DNA of 64,000 bases from Perilla frutescens. Taxonomy: Eukaryota; Streptophyta; Magnoliopsida; Lamiales; Lamiaceae. The notes under the pieces are model-generated. The model searched no databases. It saw nothing but the letters and a program-made list of their open reading frames with translations, and was not told the origin of the DNA. Made by a program: the position numbers and the translations under genes. The stretch is from NCBI GenBank assembly GCA_026008535.1, contig BRKX01000015.1:28665501-28729500 (forward strand). The letters run 5' to 3'. Shown piece by piece: positions 1 through 10,969 of this stretch; the stretch's first letter is position 1; each line of letters starts with the position of its first letter.

Positions 1-670
1 TGTGTTGTAAATATTCTTATAAATATGATTGTATATAATATTTTATCTCATTTTTCTTCATTAAATTATTAATCCTAGCTATGTTGAATTGTGAAAATAG
101 CTAGAATTATTAAATTGGATATTATATCTCATATATAATGATAATCAGTCTTTTTACAACCTTATGCTCTTTTGAAATAAAAGAATTCTATTAAAACCAA
201 CAGAATATGAGTAAATACAGCTCCTCAATCAATCTGAAAAGGAAGACTTCCAAACCATCTAACTAGACAACATGGAAAACCCCATGCACCAAATCTTTTG
301 AGACCAAATCCATAGTAGTCCTCACCAACACCCTCTCATAAACGCTTGCACCGTAAGAATGAAAAATTGATATAAATAACAATCGGCCCAATCTGTTCCT
401 GAATACACAGCATAATATCATATATAACAACCACCATTTATAGCGTCATGTATTAACACCAGTATAAGATATAATTTCTTGTAATATTAAAAATCAAATT
501 GGATTTAAACACCTCCAATGACATTTTGAATGTGTTCTCTACAATTTAAACATACAGCATAAAGAAACTATTTACAAAATAAAAATTAAAATACTAATAA
601 ACACAGCATAGAAGAAATATGCAATCAATCAAAGTGACATTGTAGGGTCAAAATTGAAAATGGCTGGCTT
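1..670. other. Upstream intergenic DNA
   Basis: AT-rich sequence with no convincing open reading frame on either strand. Bases 220-380 are less AT-rich and could be the 3' end of a gene or repeat continuing off the left edge, but I could not recognise a protein there in any frame. Confidence 0.4.
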
Positions 671-742
671 GAAAAAATGGTCCAGATCCAGCAAAACCTA
701 TTCAATTGGGTCCTTGTAAATTCTACTACTCCTCCACCTAAC

Positions 743-752
743 GCCACGTGGC
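743..752. promoter_or_regulatory. Palindromic G-box
   Basis: GCCACGTGGC is a perfect 10-bp palindrome around the CACGTG core, which in plants binds bZIP and bHLH factors and underlies abscisic acid, stress and light responses. It lies about 105 bp upstream of the TATA box of the WUN1-like gene, a normal position for a functional element. Confidence 0.6.
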
Positions 753-857
753 CCTCATGCGAACAGGATCCTCCACTAAATACCAAAACACACTCTCATT
801 CCCCACTCTACCCTCACAAACCCTTCCCTAAATCCCCAAAATACCCTCCCCCCTCTC

Positions 858-865
858 TATATAAA
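858..865 (+). promoter_or_regulatory. TATA box of the WUN1-like gene
   Basis: TATATAAA lies in a CT-rich stretch typical of plant core promoters. Transcription would be expected to start about 30 bp downstream, near 890, leaving a leader of roughly 70 nt before the CTG at 958. No ATG in any frame lies between this box and the conserved coding region. Confidence 0.65.
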
Positions 866-957
866 CCCCTCCTCCTCCCCCCCATTTCCCACAATTTATA
901 CAGATTCAGCTGAAACCAAATCGCAATTTATCTCCCACCCAATTAAATATTCAGGAA

Positions 958-1440
958 CTGGCGTTACCCAAGGAAATTCTGGAGGATTCTAGAAACAAAG
1001 GGGTGGTGACCGCCCTGTATGAGGCCCTGAACCGCCGCGACGCGGAGAAAATCCAGACGATCCTCGCCCCCGACCTCGAGTGGTGGTTCCATGGTCCGCC
1101 GTCCGACCAGTTTTTGATGCGCATCCTCACCGGCGACAAGGACTCCGCCTCCGACCTCTTTCGCTTCGTGCCGCACAGCGTCGCTGCCTTCGGTCCCACC
1201 GTCCTCGCTGAGGGGTTCGACCCGACCCGCTCCATCGCCTGGGTCCACGCCTGGACCGTCACCGATGGGATAATCACCCAGGTGCGCGAGTACTTCAACA
1301 CCTCCCTCACCGTCACCCGCATCGGCAACACCGACCAATCGGACTGCAGCATTTCCCCCCTCCATTGCCCCTCCGTTTGGGAGAGCAGCCTCCCGGATCG
1401 GGTCGGAAAGTCCGTACCCGGACTCGTGCTCGCTATCTAA
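958..1440 (+). CDS. WUN1: Wound-induced protein 1 / WI12 (SAG20)-like, NTF2-fold
   Basis: This is a small soluble protein of the WUN1/WI12/SAG20 family, which has an NTF2-like (SnoaL-type) fold and is induced by wounding, senescence or stress; its biochemical function is unknown. Recognisable blocks are VVTALYEALNRRDAEKIQ, the signature LEWWFHGPP, FLMRILTG, the TVTDGIITQVREYFNTSLTVTR strand region, and the conserved ending VWESSLPDRVGKSVPGLVLAI. The region is GC-rich (many GCC, CTC and CGC codons) against AT-rich surroundings. The stop is TAA at 1438-1440. The frame is open back to a TAA at 862 but contains no ATG before an internal Met near 1114, which is too far in to be the start. I place the start at CTG 958 because it has G at -3 and G at +4, giving 160 residues. 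GTG codons at 1003 and 1006 are weaker candidates, and a lost ATG or a sequence error is also possible. The gene itself is secure; its start is not. Confidence 0.85.
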   Translation: MALPKEILEDSRNKGVVTALYEALNRRDAEKIQTILAPDLEWWFHGPPSDQFLMRILTGDKDSASDLFRFVPHSVAAFGPTVLAEGFDPTRSIAWVHAWTVTDGIITQVREYFNTSLTVTRIGNTDQSDCSISPLHCPSVWESSLPDRVGKSVPGLVLAI

Positions 1441-1514
1441 AAATTCCCTCATTTCGGGGTCCCCGGTCACGTGCCTCTTAAGACTTTGTTTGTTTAATAC
1501 TGTTATAATAATAT

Positions 1515-1520
1515 AATAAA
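1515..1520 (+). terminator. Poly(A) signal of the WUN1-like gene
   Basis: AATAAA lies 75 nt after the stop codon in a TA-rich stretch followed by TG-rich sequence, the usual arrangement for a plant polyadenylation region. Confidence 0.5.
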
Positions 1521-1806
1521 ATATAGTGTGTGACTGTGTTTGTGTGGTTTGTTTTTTTATGGGTTGAGTTTGAGGGAGGACCGTGGATCTTGCGTCTGGG
1601 AGGATGTGAGATTTTGAACGGCCGGGATTGATCTGGTGGTGGTGATCAGCTGCTTTGTCGCTTTACTTTGTGTGTCGTGGAGTCGGGAAGGTGACCAATA
1701 CGATGAGGATTGGGAAACCCTTTTCGTTTCATTGTCTTCGTGATGTGGATTTTCCGATCCATAAAAATAAAATGTTATGTGATCTATCACTGAATTGTCT
1801 GAATGG

Positions 1807-1881
<75 letters not shown>
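1807..1881. repeat. (ATT)25 microsatellite
   Basis: Twenty-five uninterrupted ATT units, just downstream of the WUN1-like gene. The poly-leucine reading frame that crosses it is an artefact of the repeat. Confidence 0.95.
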
Positions 1882-3438
1882 TTCTAATTGGCCCGAGTTT
1901 AATCGAAAGTAACAACACGTGATAATTGCACATTAAATAACGGAATCACTGCTCACTTAAGATATTTGATTAAACAGGTAATATTTCTAATAATTGACAA
2001 ATATAAGGTCTATAATCAATGATATCAAATGGTTTACTATTTGATTATGATCAAGGCTTTTCGCGAGTGGTGGATTTTCTTATCTCTTCATGGTTTCGAT
2101 ATTATTTGATTCAAGGGGGAAAAATGGAATCTGAACTAAAAATAATGATTAAATGTCTAGTTATGTGTGGACCAATAAAAATTAATGTAGCTTGACTATT
2201 TTTGAAGGACACATCACACATCGGTATGCTGACTGAGTGGAGGTGAAAGTATAAATTTCTTATTTCAAGATCTTAATCTCAAATACTACATAATTTATGA
2301 ACTAAGTATTGATACTTAAAATATAAAATTTTGAAATTTTCAAACCTTTTATCAAAGTTTCCTCCTCTCTTGAACGAATTGGTTTAACATAACAGTAATT
2401 AAAAAACAAAATTGACTAGTCGATTGGCCCTAGTCATTACAGATAGGAGAACTTATCCAATTTTATATAGAGAAATTATATAAGATAGATGATAAGATGG
2501 AATGTTTATTAGACGATAAGCAAGCATTATAGCTAAGCTAAGTAATTGCATTTTAACGTTGGAATTATTTAGGAAATGAAATAGAAAATATGCACGTCAC
2601 GATCTGAGCAATAAAAGTCCATACCATACACTATATTTGTGCTGCAAATTCAATTGGAGGTTGGAAATTTTGTATTGATGACTAAAGAATACTCTCCGTG
2701 CACATCATAACTTTTGCAGAATACTAATATTATTTATTCTAGGAATTGTTCATAGTCGTGGTTATTATTATTATTAGTAGTAGTAGTAGTAGTTGAGAAG
2801 AGGTGATTGTAAATTGTGAATCTCGAACGAGAGAGGACTAGCTTCCATTATTTAGGTGTTTCGATGAGGTGGTTTCTCCTTAAGCTTACTCCTACTCTTC
2901 TTTTTCCTCTTACTCTTCATTTTTAAGCTAACAAGATCGGGAAAAACCAATATTCAATCTACATTTTGACCGGTTGAATCAGCGCAGCGTACCGCCTAAG
3001 ACTTTCTAAACAAATTTGAGATGCCATATTATATAGGATGTTTATAATATACGATTAAAATCAATTTCAACTCGCTTATCCACTGTGAGCATTCGAATAT
3101 GATCATGTCAAATAGTTAGAGAATATTTGGTAGTGTTTTATGCCTTCTTTCTTCTAAATCTTATTTTATTTTGAAATTGTTATTATTAACCCTCATTGCC
3201 TTAATATATGTGTTTTAGAGAAATTAATAAAAGTATTGATCAATTACGCTTCCAACAACATGATCTAAGCTTCCTTCTTTGAAAATTCAACATAATAATA
3301 ATTCTATTAAATTAGTTTCAGTTATATTTGAGTAAATAAAAATTTATTTGATTTCTCAATATCATTTCATCCACCATTCCTTCAAAATTTAGAATATAAA
3401 AGAAATGCATTAGTTTTGGTAGGCATAATCTATTTTTT

Positions 3439-3440
<2 letters not shown>
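1882..3440. other. Non-coding AT-rich DNA
   Basis: No gene seen. It contains a compound microsatellite at 2762-2794 (TTA units switching to TAG units). No terminal inverted repeats or long open frames were found. Confidence 0.5.

Positions 3441-3474
<34 letters not shown>
3441..3474. repeat. (AT)n microsatellite
   Basis: About 17 uninterrupted AT units. Confidence 0.9.
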
Positions 3475-3478
<4 letters not shown>

Positions 3479-3929
3479 ATTGTCCCTAAATATATATGCA
3501 TAATGTCTATATATGTGTGTGTGTTATGAAATTTTTTACAGATTTGTAAATAATAGGATGAAGAGTTTTAAAGATTTTTTTTTTATCGAAACAAAATTAA
3601 AAGAAATTCCTTTTCTGCCTTTGTGGCATGGCCACATTAACGATGGACTCATTAACTTGTACCTACAGTGGGTAAGTGAGGTGAATTGTGATTAAATTAA
3701 TATATTTTTTTTAGGGTAATGCTATTTGGCCATACATGTGGCCGACCATAATACTTAATTAAAGTAAGATTTTAATATTTGGTAAGTAAATAATTAAAAT
3801 GTTAATCATTTATTAATGTTTGTTTACTTTTATAACCTTGAACCATTAAAGAAAAAAGTTGACTAATTATTTTGAAATTGGAAGTTTTGTTATATTTTTA
3901 TTTTTATACTTTTTAATTATACTTTAAAA

Positions 3930-4320
3930 TGTTAAATCATATAGAAATAAACAAGTTTATAAAATTGAAATATATTTTTGAATTTATTCTTGTTTTCTTA
4001 TATTTTATTTTATTTTAAAATTTTAAATCACATAATAATTAACTTTATTAATAAAATATATTATTGATTTTTTTATCTAATATTATTATTTATTTTGAAA
4101 TTTTGAATCACATAATAATCAAATTTATTAATACAATATAATATTTAATATATATATATATATATGTTGATTTTAATATTTTGAATTAGATAATAATCAA
4201 ATTTATCAATTAAATATATTGTTGAATTTATTTTGATTTTGTTATATATTTTATTTTAAAAAATTGAATCACATAATAGTCAAAGTTATTAATACAATAT
4301 ACTAACTAATTTATTATATA
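3930..4320. repeat. Tandem repeat, unit about 80 bp, four to five copies
   Basis: A unit containing TTTTGAATCACATAATAATC followed by AATTTATTAATACAATAT recurs near 4016, 4093, 4177 and 4260, with a weaker copy near 3930. It lies in the left arm of the 3714-5802 element. Copies differ at several positions, so the array is not recent. Confidence 0.7.
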
Positions 4321-4483
4321 AAATAATTTTGAATTTAGTAAGATGAATGTAAAATATATTGTTGAAATTAAAACAATAAAAATAAAATTTTGAATTTATT
4401 AAAAGAAATATAAAATTTTGAATTTTCTAAGAGAATAAAAATTTTATGAGTAGCACTGAGAATGGTTACTGCGACTTTGCATT

Positions 4484-5159
4484 TAGGGATGTGCGAATGA
4501 TTGGTTTGGTGCAAAATCGAACCAAACCAATAAAACCATAAACCAAAATTTTGAAAAAAATGAAAATCAAATCAAACAAAGTAATTGATATGACTGAACC
4601 TAATCGAACCATAATTTTTTTAGTTCGTTTGGTTCAGTTTTTGGTTTAACCGAATGTTAATTTTTTTGTAAACAATTACATCTAAAGCTAGAAAAATAAT
4701 ATTGGAACTTAATAAATAACAAACAATACATTATATAAATTATAATAAAATTATCCATTAATTCAATCTTGTATATGGTCAACTTATCACATGTCACAAT
4801 TACACTAAACAGTTAATAGTTCTATACAAAAAAAAAAAAAATCTCGCAAATCTCTTACTTTGAAGTTGAAACATTGTTGCATTTTGCCCAAATTCATTAA
4901 TGAGTGTATAATTTTATTTTTGTATTTTTTTTTAATTTATGTGTAAAAAATTTAAATTAACAATTTTAAAAATCTTATTTATATACTTCGATTAGTTCCG
5001 TCTTAATCGAAATATATTTTATTAAATCCGAAACTAACTTGTTTTGGTTTTAATATTTGAAATCGAACCAAAATGAAAGATAAAAATCACCAAATCAACC
5101 AAATCAAATAGCTCGGTTCAGTTCAATTTTTTTTTTGGTTCGATTTTGCACACCCCTAT
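4484..5159. mobile_element. hAT-like MITE nested in the 3714-5802 element
   Basis: The ends are TAGGGATGTGCGAA and TTGCACACCCCTA, the T-A-GGGGTGTGC type common to plant hAT MITEs. Inner sequence continues as diverged inverted repeats rich in AATCGAACCAAA. It is flanked by direct repeats TTTGCATT at 4476-4483 and 5160-5167, the 8-bp size of hAT duplications. There is one extra T at the right junction. No coding capacity. Confidence 0.75.
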
Positions 5160-5504
5160 TTTGCATTGATGTTAATCATTTTTTAAGGAGAACTGCCGAT
5201 TAATTTTTTATTCAAAATTACCAACCGTATGTATTTTTCTCTCCATTTTTCATATTTAATTTAATATTTTAAGTTTTTCTTTTAATTAAATAAATTTAAC
5301 TAATTGAAAATCAATGCATCCAATTTAAGGCAATTGTGTATATGATATATTATATTTATAATTATCGATAATCAACAGAATAAATTTAGTTGATTAGCAC
5401 ATAATTTTCAAATGAAATTCTGGTTTATTTTGGTAGAGATTAGTTTAATTTTTAAATTTTATTCGAGATTTTTTTTTATATGAAGTCAGTATTCATTAAC
5501 ATAT

Positions 5505-5725
5505 TTGTAGTGTAAACATATATCAATCAATAATTAAAATCTTAAAATTGATTACAAGGATATAAGTGTAAACATATATATATATATATATCAATCAATA
5601 ATTAGAATCTCTTCTTAATTTATTTTAATTAACTACATTTCAAAACAATAAGACAAATCTCTTTTTAAAATTGACTACAAGGATATAAGTGTAAACATAT
5701 ATCAATCAATAATTAGAATCTTAAT
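5505..5725. repeat. Tandem repeats in the right arm of the TIR element
   Basis: Three copies of a segment containing GTGTAAACATATATCAATC followed by AATAATTA and AATC, beginning near 5511, 5570 and 5690. The middle copy is expanded by an AT microsatellite. The spacing suggests repeated subterminal units of the host element. Confidence 0.65.
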
Positions 5726-5802
5726 CAACAATTTACTAAAAATTGAAATCTTATCGTAAATAAATATTATGGCCGGTCACACTGTGGCCAAATAACATTA
5801 CC

Positions 5803-6113
5803 TTTTTTTATATGGTTAGTTAGTTGGCTTAATTTGTTTTAATATTTATACTAGATAAAACATTATCTTTTACTTACAAGTAATTAGTTGATTGTCTTGT
5901 ATTTAATATTGAATAGACAAAACCCACTTATTATGTCGTTAGATTAACTCGATAACTAAACTTAGTTTATCAATTGAACTAGTAACTAATTGATAATCGA
6001 TCCATCCTTATCTTTAATCCAAATACCTAAGTATACAAACGGTATTTGTGAGGTTTAGTTCCTTTTGAAAAGCTATGCTTCCAAAGCACAGAATATATAG
6101 AACTTATTAACTA
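5803..6113. other. Non-coding AT-rich DNA
   Basis: No gene or repeat recognised between the Mutator-like and Stowaway elements. Confidence 0.5.
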
Positions 6114-6385
6114 CTCCCTCCGTCCCATTTATATAGTCCCTATTACTATTTTGAGGTGTCTCAATTATATAGTCTCATAACTATAAATAGTATTAATTAT
6201 CATAGTAATATACAAATATACTCTTGCTATGTATTGAAAATTAAAACTCAACCACTTAAATTTTTTAGAGTCATTAATTTTAAGTAAGGGTAATAATGGA
6301 AGTTAAGCTTTAATATCTTGTTTTCATAAATATTTTTAATCTACGTGCGAGGATAAAGTGGACTATATAAATGGGACGGAGGGAG
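6114..6385. mobile_element. Stowaway MITE
   Basis: Termini begin CTCCCTCCGTCCC and form a perfect 26-bp inverted repeat with the right end, flanked by the dinucleotide TA at 6112-6113 and 6386-6387. The terminal sequence and TA duplication are diagnostic of Stowaway MITEs, mobilised by Tc1/mariner transposases. Length is 272 bp with no coding capacity. Perfect TIRs suggest a relatively young insertion. Confidence 0.95.
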
Positions 6386-7556
6386 TATATACATGCACTT
6401 GAAGCATTTAAAAGAAAAGCAGAATTTATTCAAAATACACGTTCAAATAGCATTGGGTGGTTTCTCTTGTTACCATATAATAATAAAAAAATCCACAATT
6501 TTGAAACTCGCAACGATATTAATGTTTTGGCCTTATAATTAACAAACGAAATCTTATGTCCCAATAATGAAACTGTTGTCACCTATATATATAAATATTT
6601 CCTTAATTTGTTATAATCATTTTTAGTAGGTAATTATAGTAATTTTAAAGGGCGCATATTATAATATTAATTACCATTAAAATAGAAAAAGAATATTATT
6701 TTGGAATTGATAATCTTATACTACTGCAATGTATTTAATATTTATACTAATGCAAAGGTGGCGTTCTTATCCGTCTCATGAATCGTGAGTAGTAAACCAT
6801 CTTTTTTAGGTAAATAAGTACAATTTTCTAGGTAAAAGGTAAGAAAATTAAATATAGATAGCAAAAATAAAATACGGTGAAGTGCCAGAACGCACATCGA
6901 GAAATGTTTAAAAATACTAGTATCAATTTTCAATATCAACAAATAATATATGAAAAAAAAAACCCCCCCACCAAGTAGGGGTTCCGTTGGCTCATTTCGA
7001 TTCCGACACCACATTTCCGAGATATATTTTTCGAATGATGTAAATCAAGTAAAAAAATCAATAGGGTAAAAATTGCCTATATTAAAAAGTTTACCTTCAT
7101 AAATTCTTTTTATAATACAAATGTATATATACAATATATACTATTATATTTTTTCAGAAAAAAAAAATCTACATCTCATCTTTCATATCACTAATAGATG
7201 CAGGGAACCGAGCTACATGTTGGCTAATTAAGGGTGCCCTTGGCCCCCTCAAATTTTAATATTTTTAGAATATATGTATGGTAATATTAATAATTTTATG
7301 TTTTATTACACATTTCTTTGTATATTCTATATATCTATTATTTAAAAAATCTTCTCATATAATTGAGAAATTTAATTTTATTAATTGTTTAATGGTGTGT
7401 TTTGAACTTTGATATCTTATTGTACGTGCGTGAATTATTGTCTAAATTATTCAAAAGTAGATTTTATTAGATTTTAATCAGATTATTATAGTTTTATTTA
7501 AGGAAATGAATTTGGGACCTCTCGTTCAAATTTTTAGTTCCGTTACTTATACATAA
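6386..7556. other. Non-coding DNA with one copy of a dispersed duplicated segment
   Basis: No gene is supported; the 90-codon minus-strand frame near 6742-7014 has no recognisable domain and crosses low-complexity sequence. Bases about 7005-7070 are a diverged direct copy of about 8285-8355, both containing AATGATGTAAATCAAGTAAA. Bases 7225-7260 (GTGCCCTTGGCCCCCTCAAA) resemble termini of old dispersed repeats. Confidence 0.45.
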
Positions 7557-7917
7557 GGCAATGTTTGGTAGTCTGGATAAAGACATATTAGTAAAGGTAT
7601 CCAGCAAGAACCGTGTGTTTAGTAGATATTGCTTGTTCACGTGAGGTCCGGTCCTAATGCGAGGCCCGGAGTGTAATTTACTGATTCAGCTGGACAATGT
7701 ATCCGACGCCCCCTCGGTTACAGTTTCTAGACAAGGTATCCGACGCCCCCTCAGTCTACCAAATAAAACAATGTACCAAACAGATGTGTGAAGCAATCTA
7801 GTATATTTATCTTAATAACCAAACACACAATTAAAATAGCTAATACACAATTATCTTTCAAAGCAATCCATATTTTATTAATGTGGGTATATCCGTACCA
7901 GTATACCAAACATTGCC
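7557..7917. mobile_element. Tourist-like (PIF/Harbinger) MITE
   Basis: GGCAATGTTTGGTA at the left end is exactly inverted at the right end (TACCAAACATTGCC), with weaker pairing beyond. TAA lies next to the left end (7554-7556) and one base beyond the right end (7919-7921), compatible with the 3-bp duplication of Tourist elements. The 361-bp body has a 16-bp direct repeat (TATCCGACGCCCCCTC) and no coding capacity. Family assignment rests on termini only. Confidence 0.7.
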
Positions 7918-8503
7918 GTAATGTGTACATTGACTATGTTACTAAATACATGAGTTTAAAAATTAATACACGGGACATTTATAAAGGATAGTGACCAGTA
8001 GATGTAACGTTATAATATAATACCCCCCCTGATTCGTTTTGATTATTATTTTAGCTTTTTTATCGATAATTAATAATTAATTTTATGAAGCAATATACCC
8101 ATTCCTCATGTATGACATAAAATTTTATTCACTAATATTTTCCTAAAATAGTGTTTGGGATATGGTTAAAATTGGGAGAAAGAGTTCAATAATATATAAA
8201 ACAACAAATATTTTAACACAAAATAAAAAAAATTAAAATAACAATAAAAATGAAACAGAATGAGTAGAAAATTTGATGCCCATTCAATTCGGGGACACCG
8301 CATATATCCATGATATATTCCCAGAATGATGTAAATCAAGTAAAGATAATCAATATGGAAAATACAAATATCTTCTTTGAATTATTAAAATGAGAAAATA
8401 AAATCATATGCCTCCCCATCTCAATCTCAATTTTCTGCATCCATCCATAATTGGGGGTCTAAACCCCATAAAGTTAGGGTCAACATTTTTTCAATTAATA
8501 AAT
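7918..8503. other. Non-coding DNA with second copy of a duplicated segment
   Basis: AT-rich; about 8285-8355 repeats the 7005-7070 segment in direct orientation. No gene seen. Confidence 0.45.
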
Positions 8504-9044
8504 GAGTGTTTTTATATACACCATTAAATTTTCAATTGACACCACTAATTAAAATAATTTTAAAATATTAATTTTATAGATTACTAAAATATCCTTACTA
8601 AATAAATAATATAAAAAAAAACTTTGGTTCTCTCTCTCCCCTCTCTCTACCGCCTCCCTTTCTCTCTCACCCTTTGGCCTCTCTCCCCCTCCCTTTCTGA
8701 TATCTCTCTTTCGTTTGCACACAGTCACACCTGCTTGGGTGGAGCATCATCATCACCGTCGTAGCTGCTGTATTTTTCCTCCACTGTTTCGATTTTTTTA
8801 GTTAAAGAAAATCAATTTGGAGGAGAGCCACACCGGCTGTTGCTGTTTTCTTTAATTTTATAACAATTAGTATCTTAAATTTTTTTTTGGTTAAAATTAA
8901 TATCTTAAATTTTTAAGTGGAAAGACAAACATGATATTTATGTTGGTGTATAAAGAAAAAATGATAAACAATTAATAATTACATGTGGTGTGTAAAGTAA
9001 AAGTGGTGTTTAAAGAAAATTTGGTGGTGTATATAGAAACAACC
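8504..9044. mobile_element. Mutator-like MITE with gene-like CT-rich cargo
   Basis: Left end GAGTGTTTTTATATACACC and right end (inverted) GGTTGTTTCTATATACACC match, and pairing continues to about 42 bp. The element is bounded by an exact 9-bp duplication TTAATAAAT at 8495-8503 and 9045-9053, the hallmark of Mutator-superfamily insertion. The middle (about 8620-8850) is a CT-rich, GC-richer segment resembling a plant 5' leader, unlike the AT-rich arms, so it may be a captured host fragment (Pack-MULE style). No transposase. Confidence 0.85.
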
Positions 9045-9163
9045 TTAATAAATAGAAGGAATCTAGACCAATTTAAGTCCAGTAAATAAACATATCAGTA
9101 TTCTTTTAGTGAAAAATAGGATAGTCTAGATACTAATTCATTTGAGGATTAATTATATTTAAG

Positions 9164-9547
9164 AGTAGTGATTTTCAGCCAGAGAATCTTTTATTATTTT
9201 TAATAATTAATTAATTTAATTAATAAAACACTAATTATTCAATAAACTTACATTGATGCCCTCCATAATAATTAGGGCAACTCTATATGCGCTTCAATTC
9301 AGAAGAGATCGAAGATGGAGAAATAATAAAGAAGTGAAGAAAAGAAAGAAGATGAAGTTGCGCCCCTTTCTTCGGATCCGCTTCTGGAGTGATTTTAATA
9401 ATTAATTACAAATCACTAATTTCATGACAGAAGGATAATATAGTAAAAACATAACATTTAATAATTAACATAATTAATTTATAATAATACAGTTTTATTA
9501 ATCATCAAAAAATTAGATTCTGGCTAGCCAGAATCTGGTTGCCTAGC
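9164..9547. mobile_element. Possible diverged TIR element
   Basis: The left end (TAGTGATTTTCAGCCAGA) is an imperfect inverted copy of the right end (TCTGGTTGCCTAGCATTA), about 12 of 18 positions, with AT-rich inner arms that also pair. No clean target duplication was found. It could be an old Mutator-like MITE or a chance inverted repeat. Confidence 0.35.
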
Positions 9548-10960
9548 ATTATTCTATATGTAATACCCCAATATTTACAACTTATCACAATTATAACCAA
9601 CATATACTTCGTAGAAATTTTACTTTCAACCTTTTATTTTCTCCACAAATCTACCCTTATATGAAATATATGTGAAAAAGAAAAAAAAAATCAATTCCAC
9701 CCACCCTCCGTAGGTTCAGTTCAGGACAACGTCATTTTAGTGTATGTGAATTTTTTTTTTTTCCACATAGATTTTCTAATGTGATGACTCAATTATAGAT
9801 TGCCAGAAAATTTACGGATGGTAGAATTATGGAGAAAATGAAATATTTGGGATAAAATTATTATTAATTAAGTATATATGTTGGGATATAAAAAAAGCAA
9901 TAAATTGCAAATATTGGTGTATTGAGATTTGAGTATAATTAAACCTTAATTTAATCAACCAGCTGTACACTGTGTACGTGGAAATTCTGTTTAATTAGAA
10001 AAAGGGGGAATTCCAAATTAAAAACAAGCAAACAAGAAAGATTGTACAGTTAAAAAATGAGTGCTCAACAAATATATATTCCATGTTCCATTAGGAGCAT
10101 ATTCGGATATTCCTGTAAATTCGTCAATTTATATTTTCTGTTTTTAATTTAATGTGGGAGTGTATATTTTACGAATTTTCGCATTTATTCCTTATACGGA
10201 TTAATGGATAAGATTCATTCCATCAAACGTCTCACAAAATTAATATTCAATAATAAAATCAGATAAGGAATTATGGTCCAAATTGGTATAACCATGTGTT
10301 CTATAATAGTATAATATAATTATATATCGATGCTACGAAGTCATCAAATTCGAATTCTAACATCACAGCATTTTTTAATTCCTCGACTTGTTACACGAAT
10401 AATTTGATGTTTACAGTTTCTCTTTTTCTATTTTTTATTTGTTGATAAGCTATCATCTTAAATTGAAAAAAAAGGAATTTACGAAAAAAGAATATGAGGA
10501 TTTCTAGAACAACATCACCTATATGACATCATTAAATTAATCATTACTTTTCATGGTCGGACAAATAATCAAATTAAATAGGTCATATTGATTGTAATTA
10601 GAGGCTGAAAATTCCGAATGGCTCGACCCACGGTTCTATTATTCTGAAATAATGATTGCATTTTTACATTTTAATAAAGAAGAGTATTATTCTAATTGAT
10701 GATAGTTTTTCTCTCAAAAAGAAAAAAAGAAAAGAAAAAGAAAAGTATATATATATAATGGCAAACATTTAGGTATATACCGAACTGCTTCTGTCGGGTC
10801 GAAATTTATGATATTTTTCAGCATTAGTGTTACATTTTAATATTAGAATTGATATTATTTTAAATAAAAAAAATGGAGTAACAATTATAATGCCACCACC
10901 CTTTTTATTTTTAAAAGTAATTTTTAGTAAAATAAACGTAATACTTATGTATATGAAGTG
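9548..10960. other. Non-coding AT-rich DNA
   Basis: No gene or element recognised. Homopolymer and purine-rich tracts only. Confidence 0.45.
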
Positions 10961-10969
10961 AATTTTTTT

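Larger units (their letters stand above)
3714..5802. mobile_element. Non-autonomous Mutator-like TIR element, about 2.1 kb
   Basis: The left end (GGGTAATGCTATTTGGCC) and right end (TGGCCAAATAACATTACC) are inverted copies, and the similarity continues for about 60 bp with scattered mismatches. The element is flanked by TTTTTTTA at 3706-3713 and 5803-5810; counting one more base gives a 9-bp duplication with one mismatch. Long TIRs and a near 9-bp duplication suggest a Mutator-like (MULE) element, but an 8-bp hAT-type duplication cannot be excluded because the site is a T-run. No transposase is encoded. It hosts the hAT-like element at 4484-5159 and two internal tandem arrays. Confidence 0.7.

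Noticed and set aside
677..913. Plus-strand frame over the WUN1-like promoter
   Set aside because: Pro/Ser-rich translation of CT-rich promoter DNA spanning the TATA box.
964..1470. Minus-strand open frames opposite the WUN1-like gene (133-168 codons)
   Set aside because: Shadows of the GC-rich plus-strand gene; no domain, and the plus-strand protein is clearly conserved.
1655..1912. Frame with a long leucine run
   Set aside because: Product of the (ATT)n microsatellite.
6742..7014. 90-codon minus-strand frame
   Set aside because: Low-complexity, hydrophobic, no conserved motif; AT-rich intergenic DNA.
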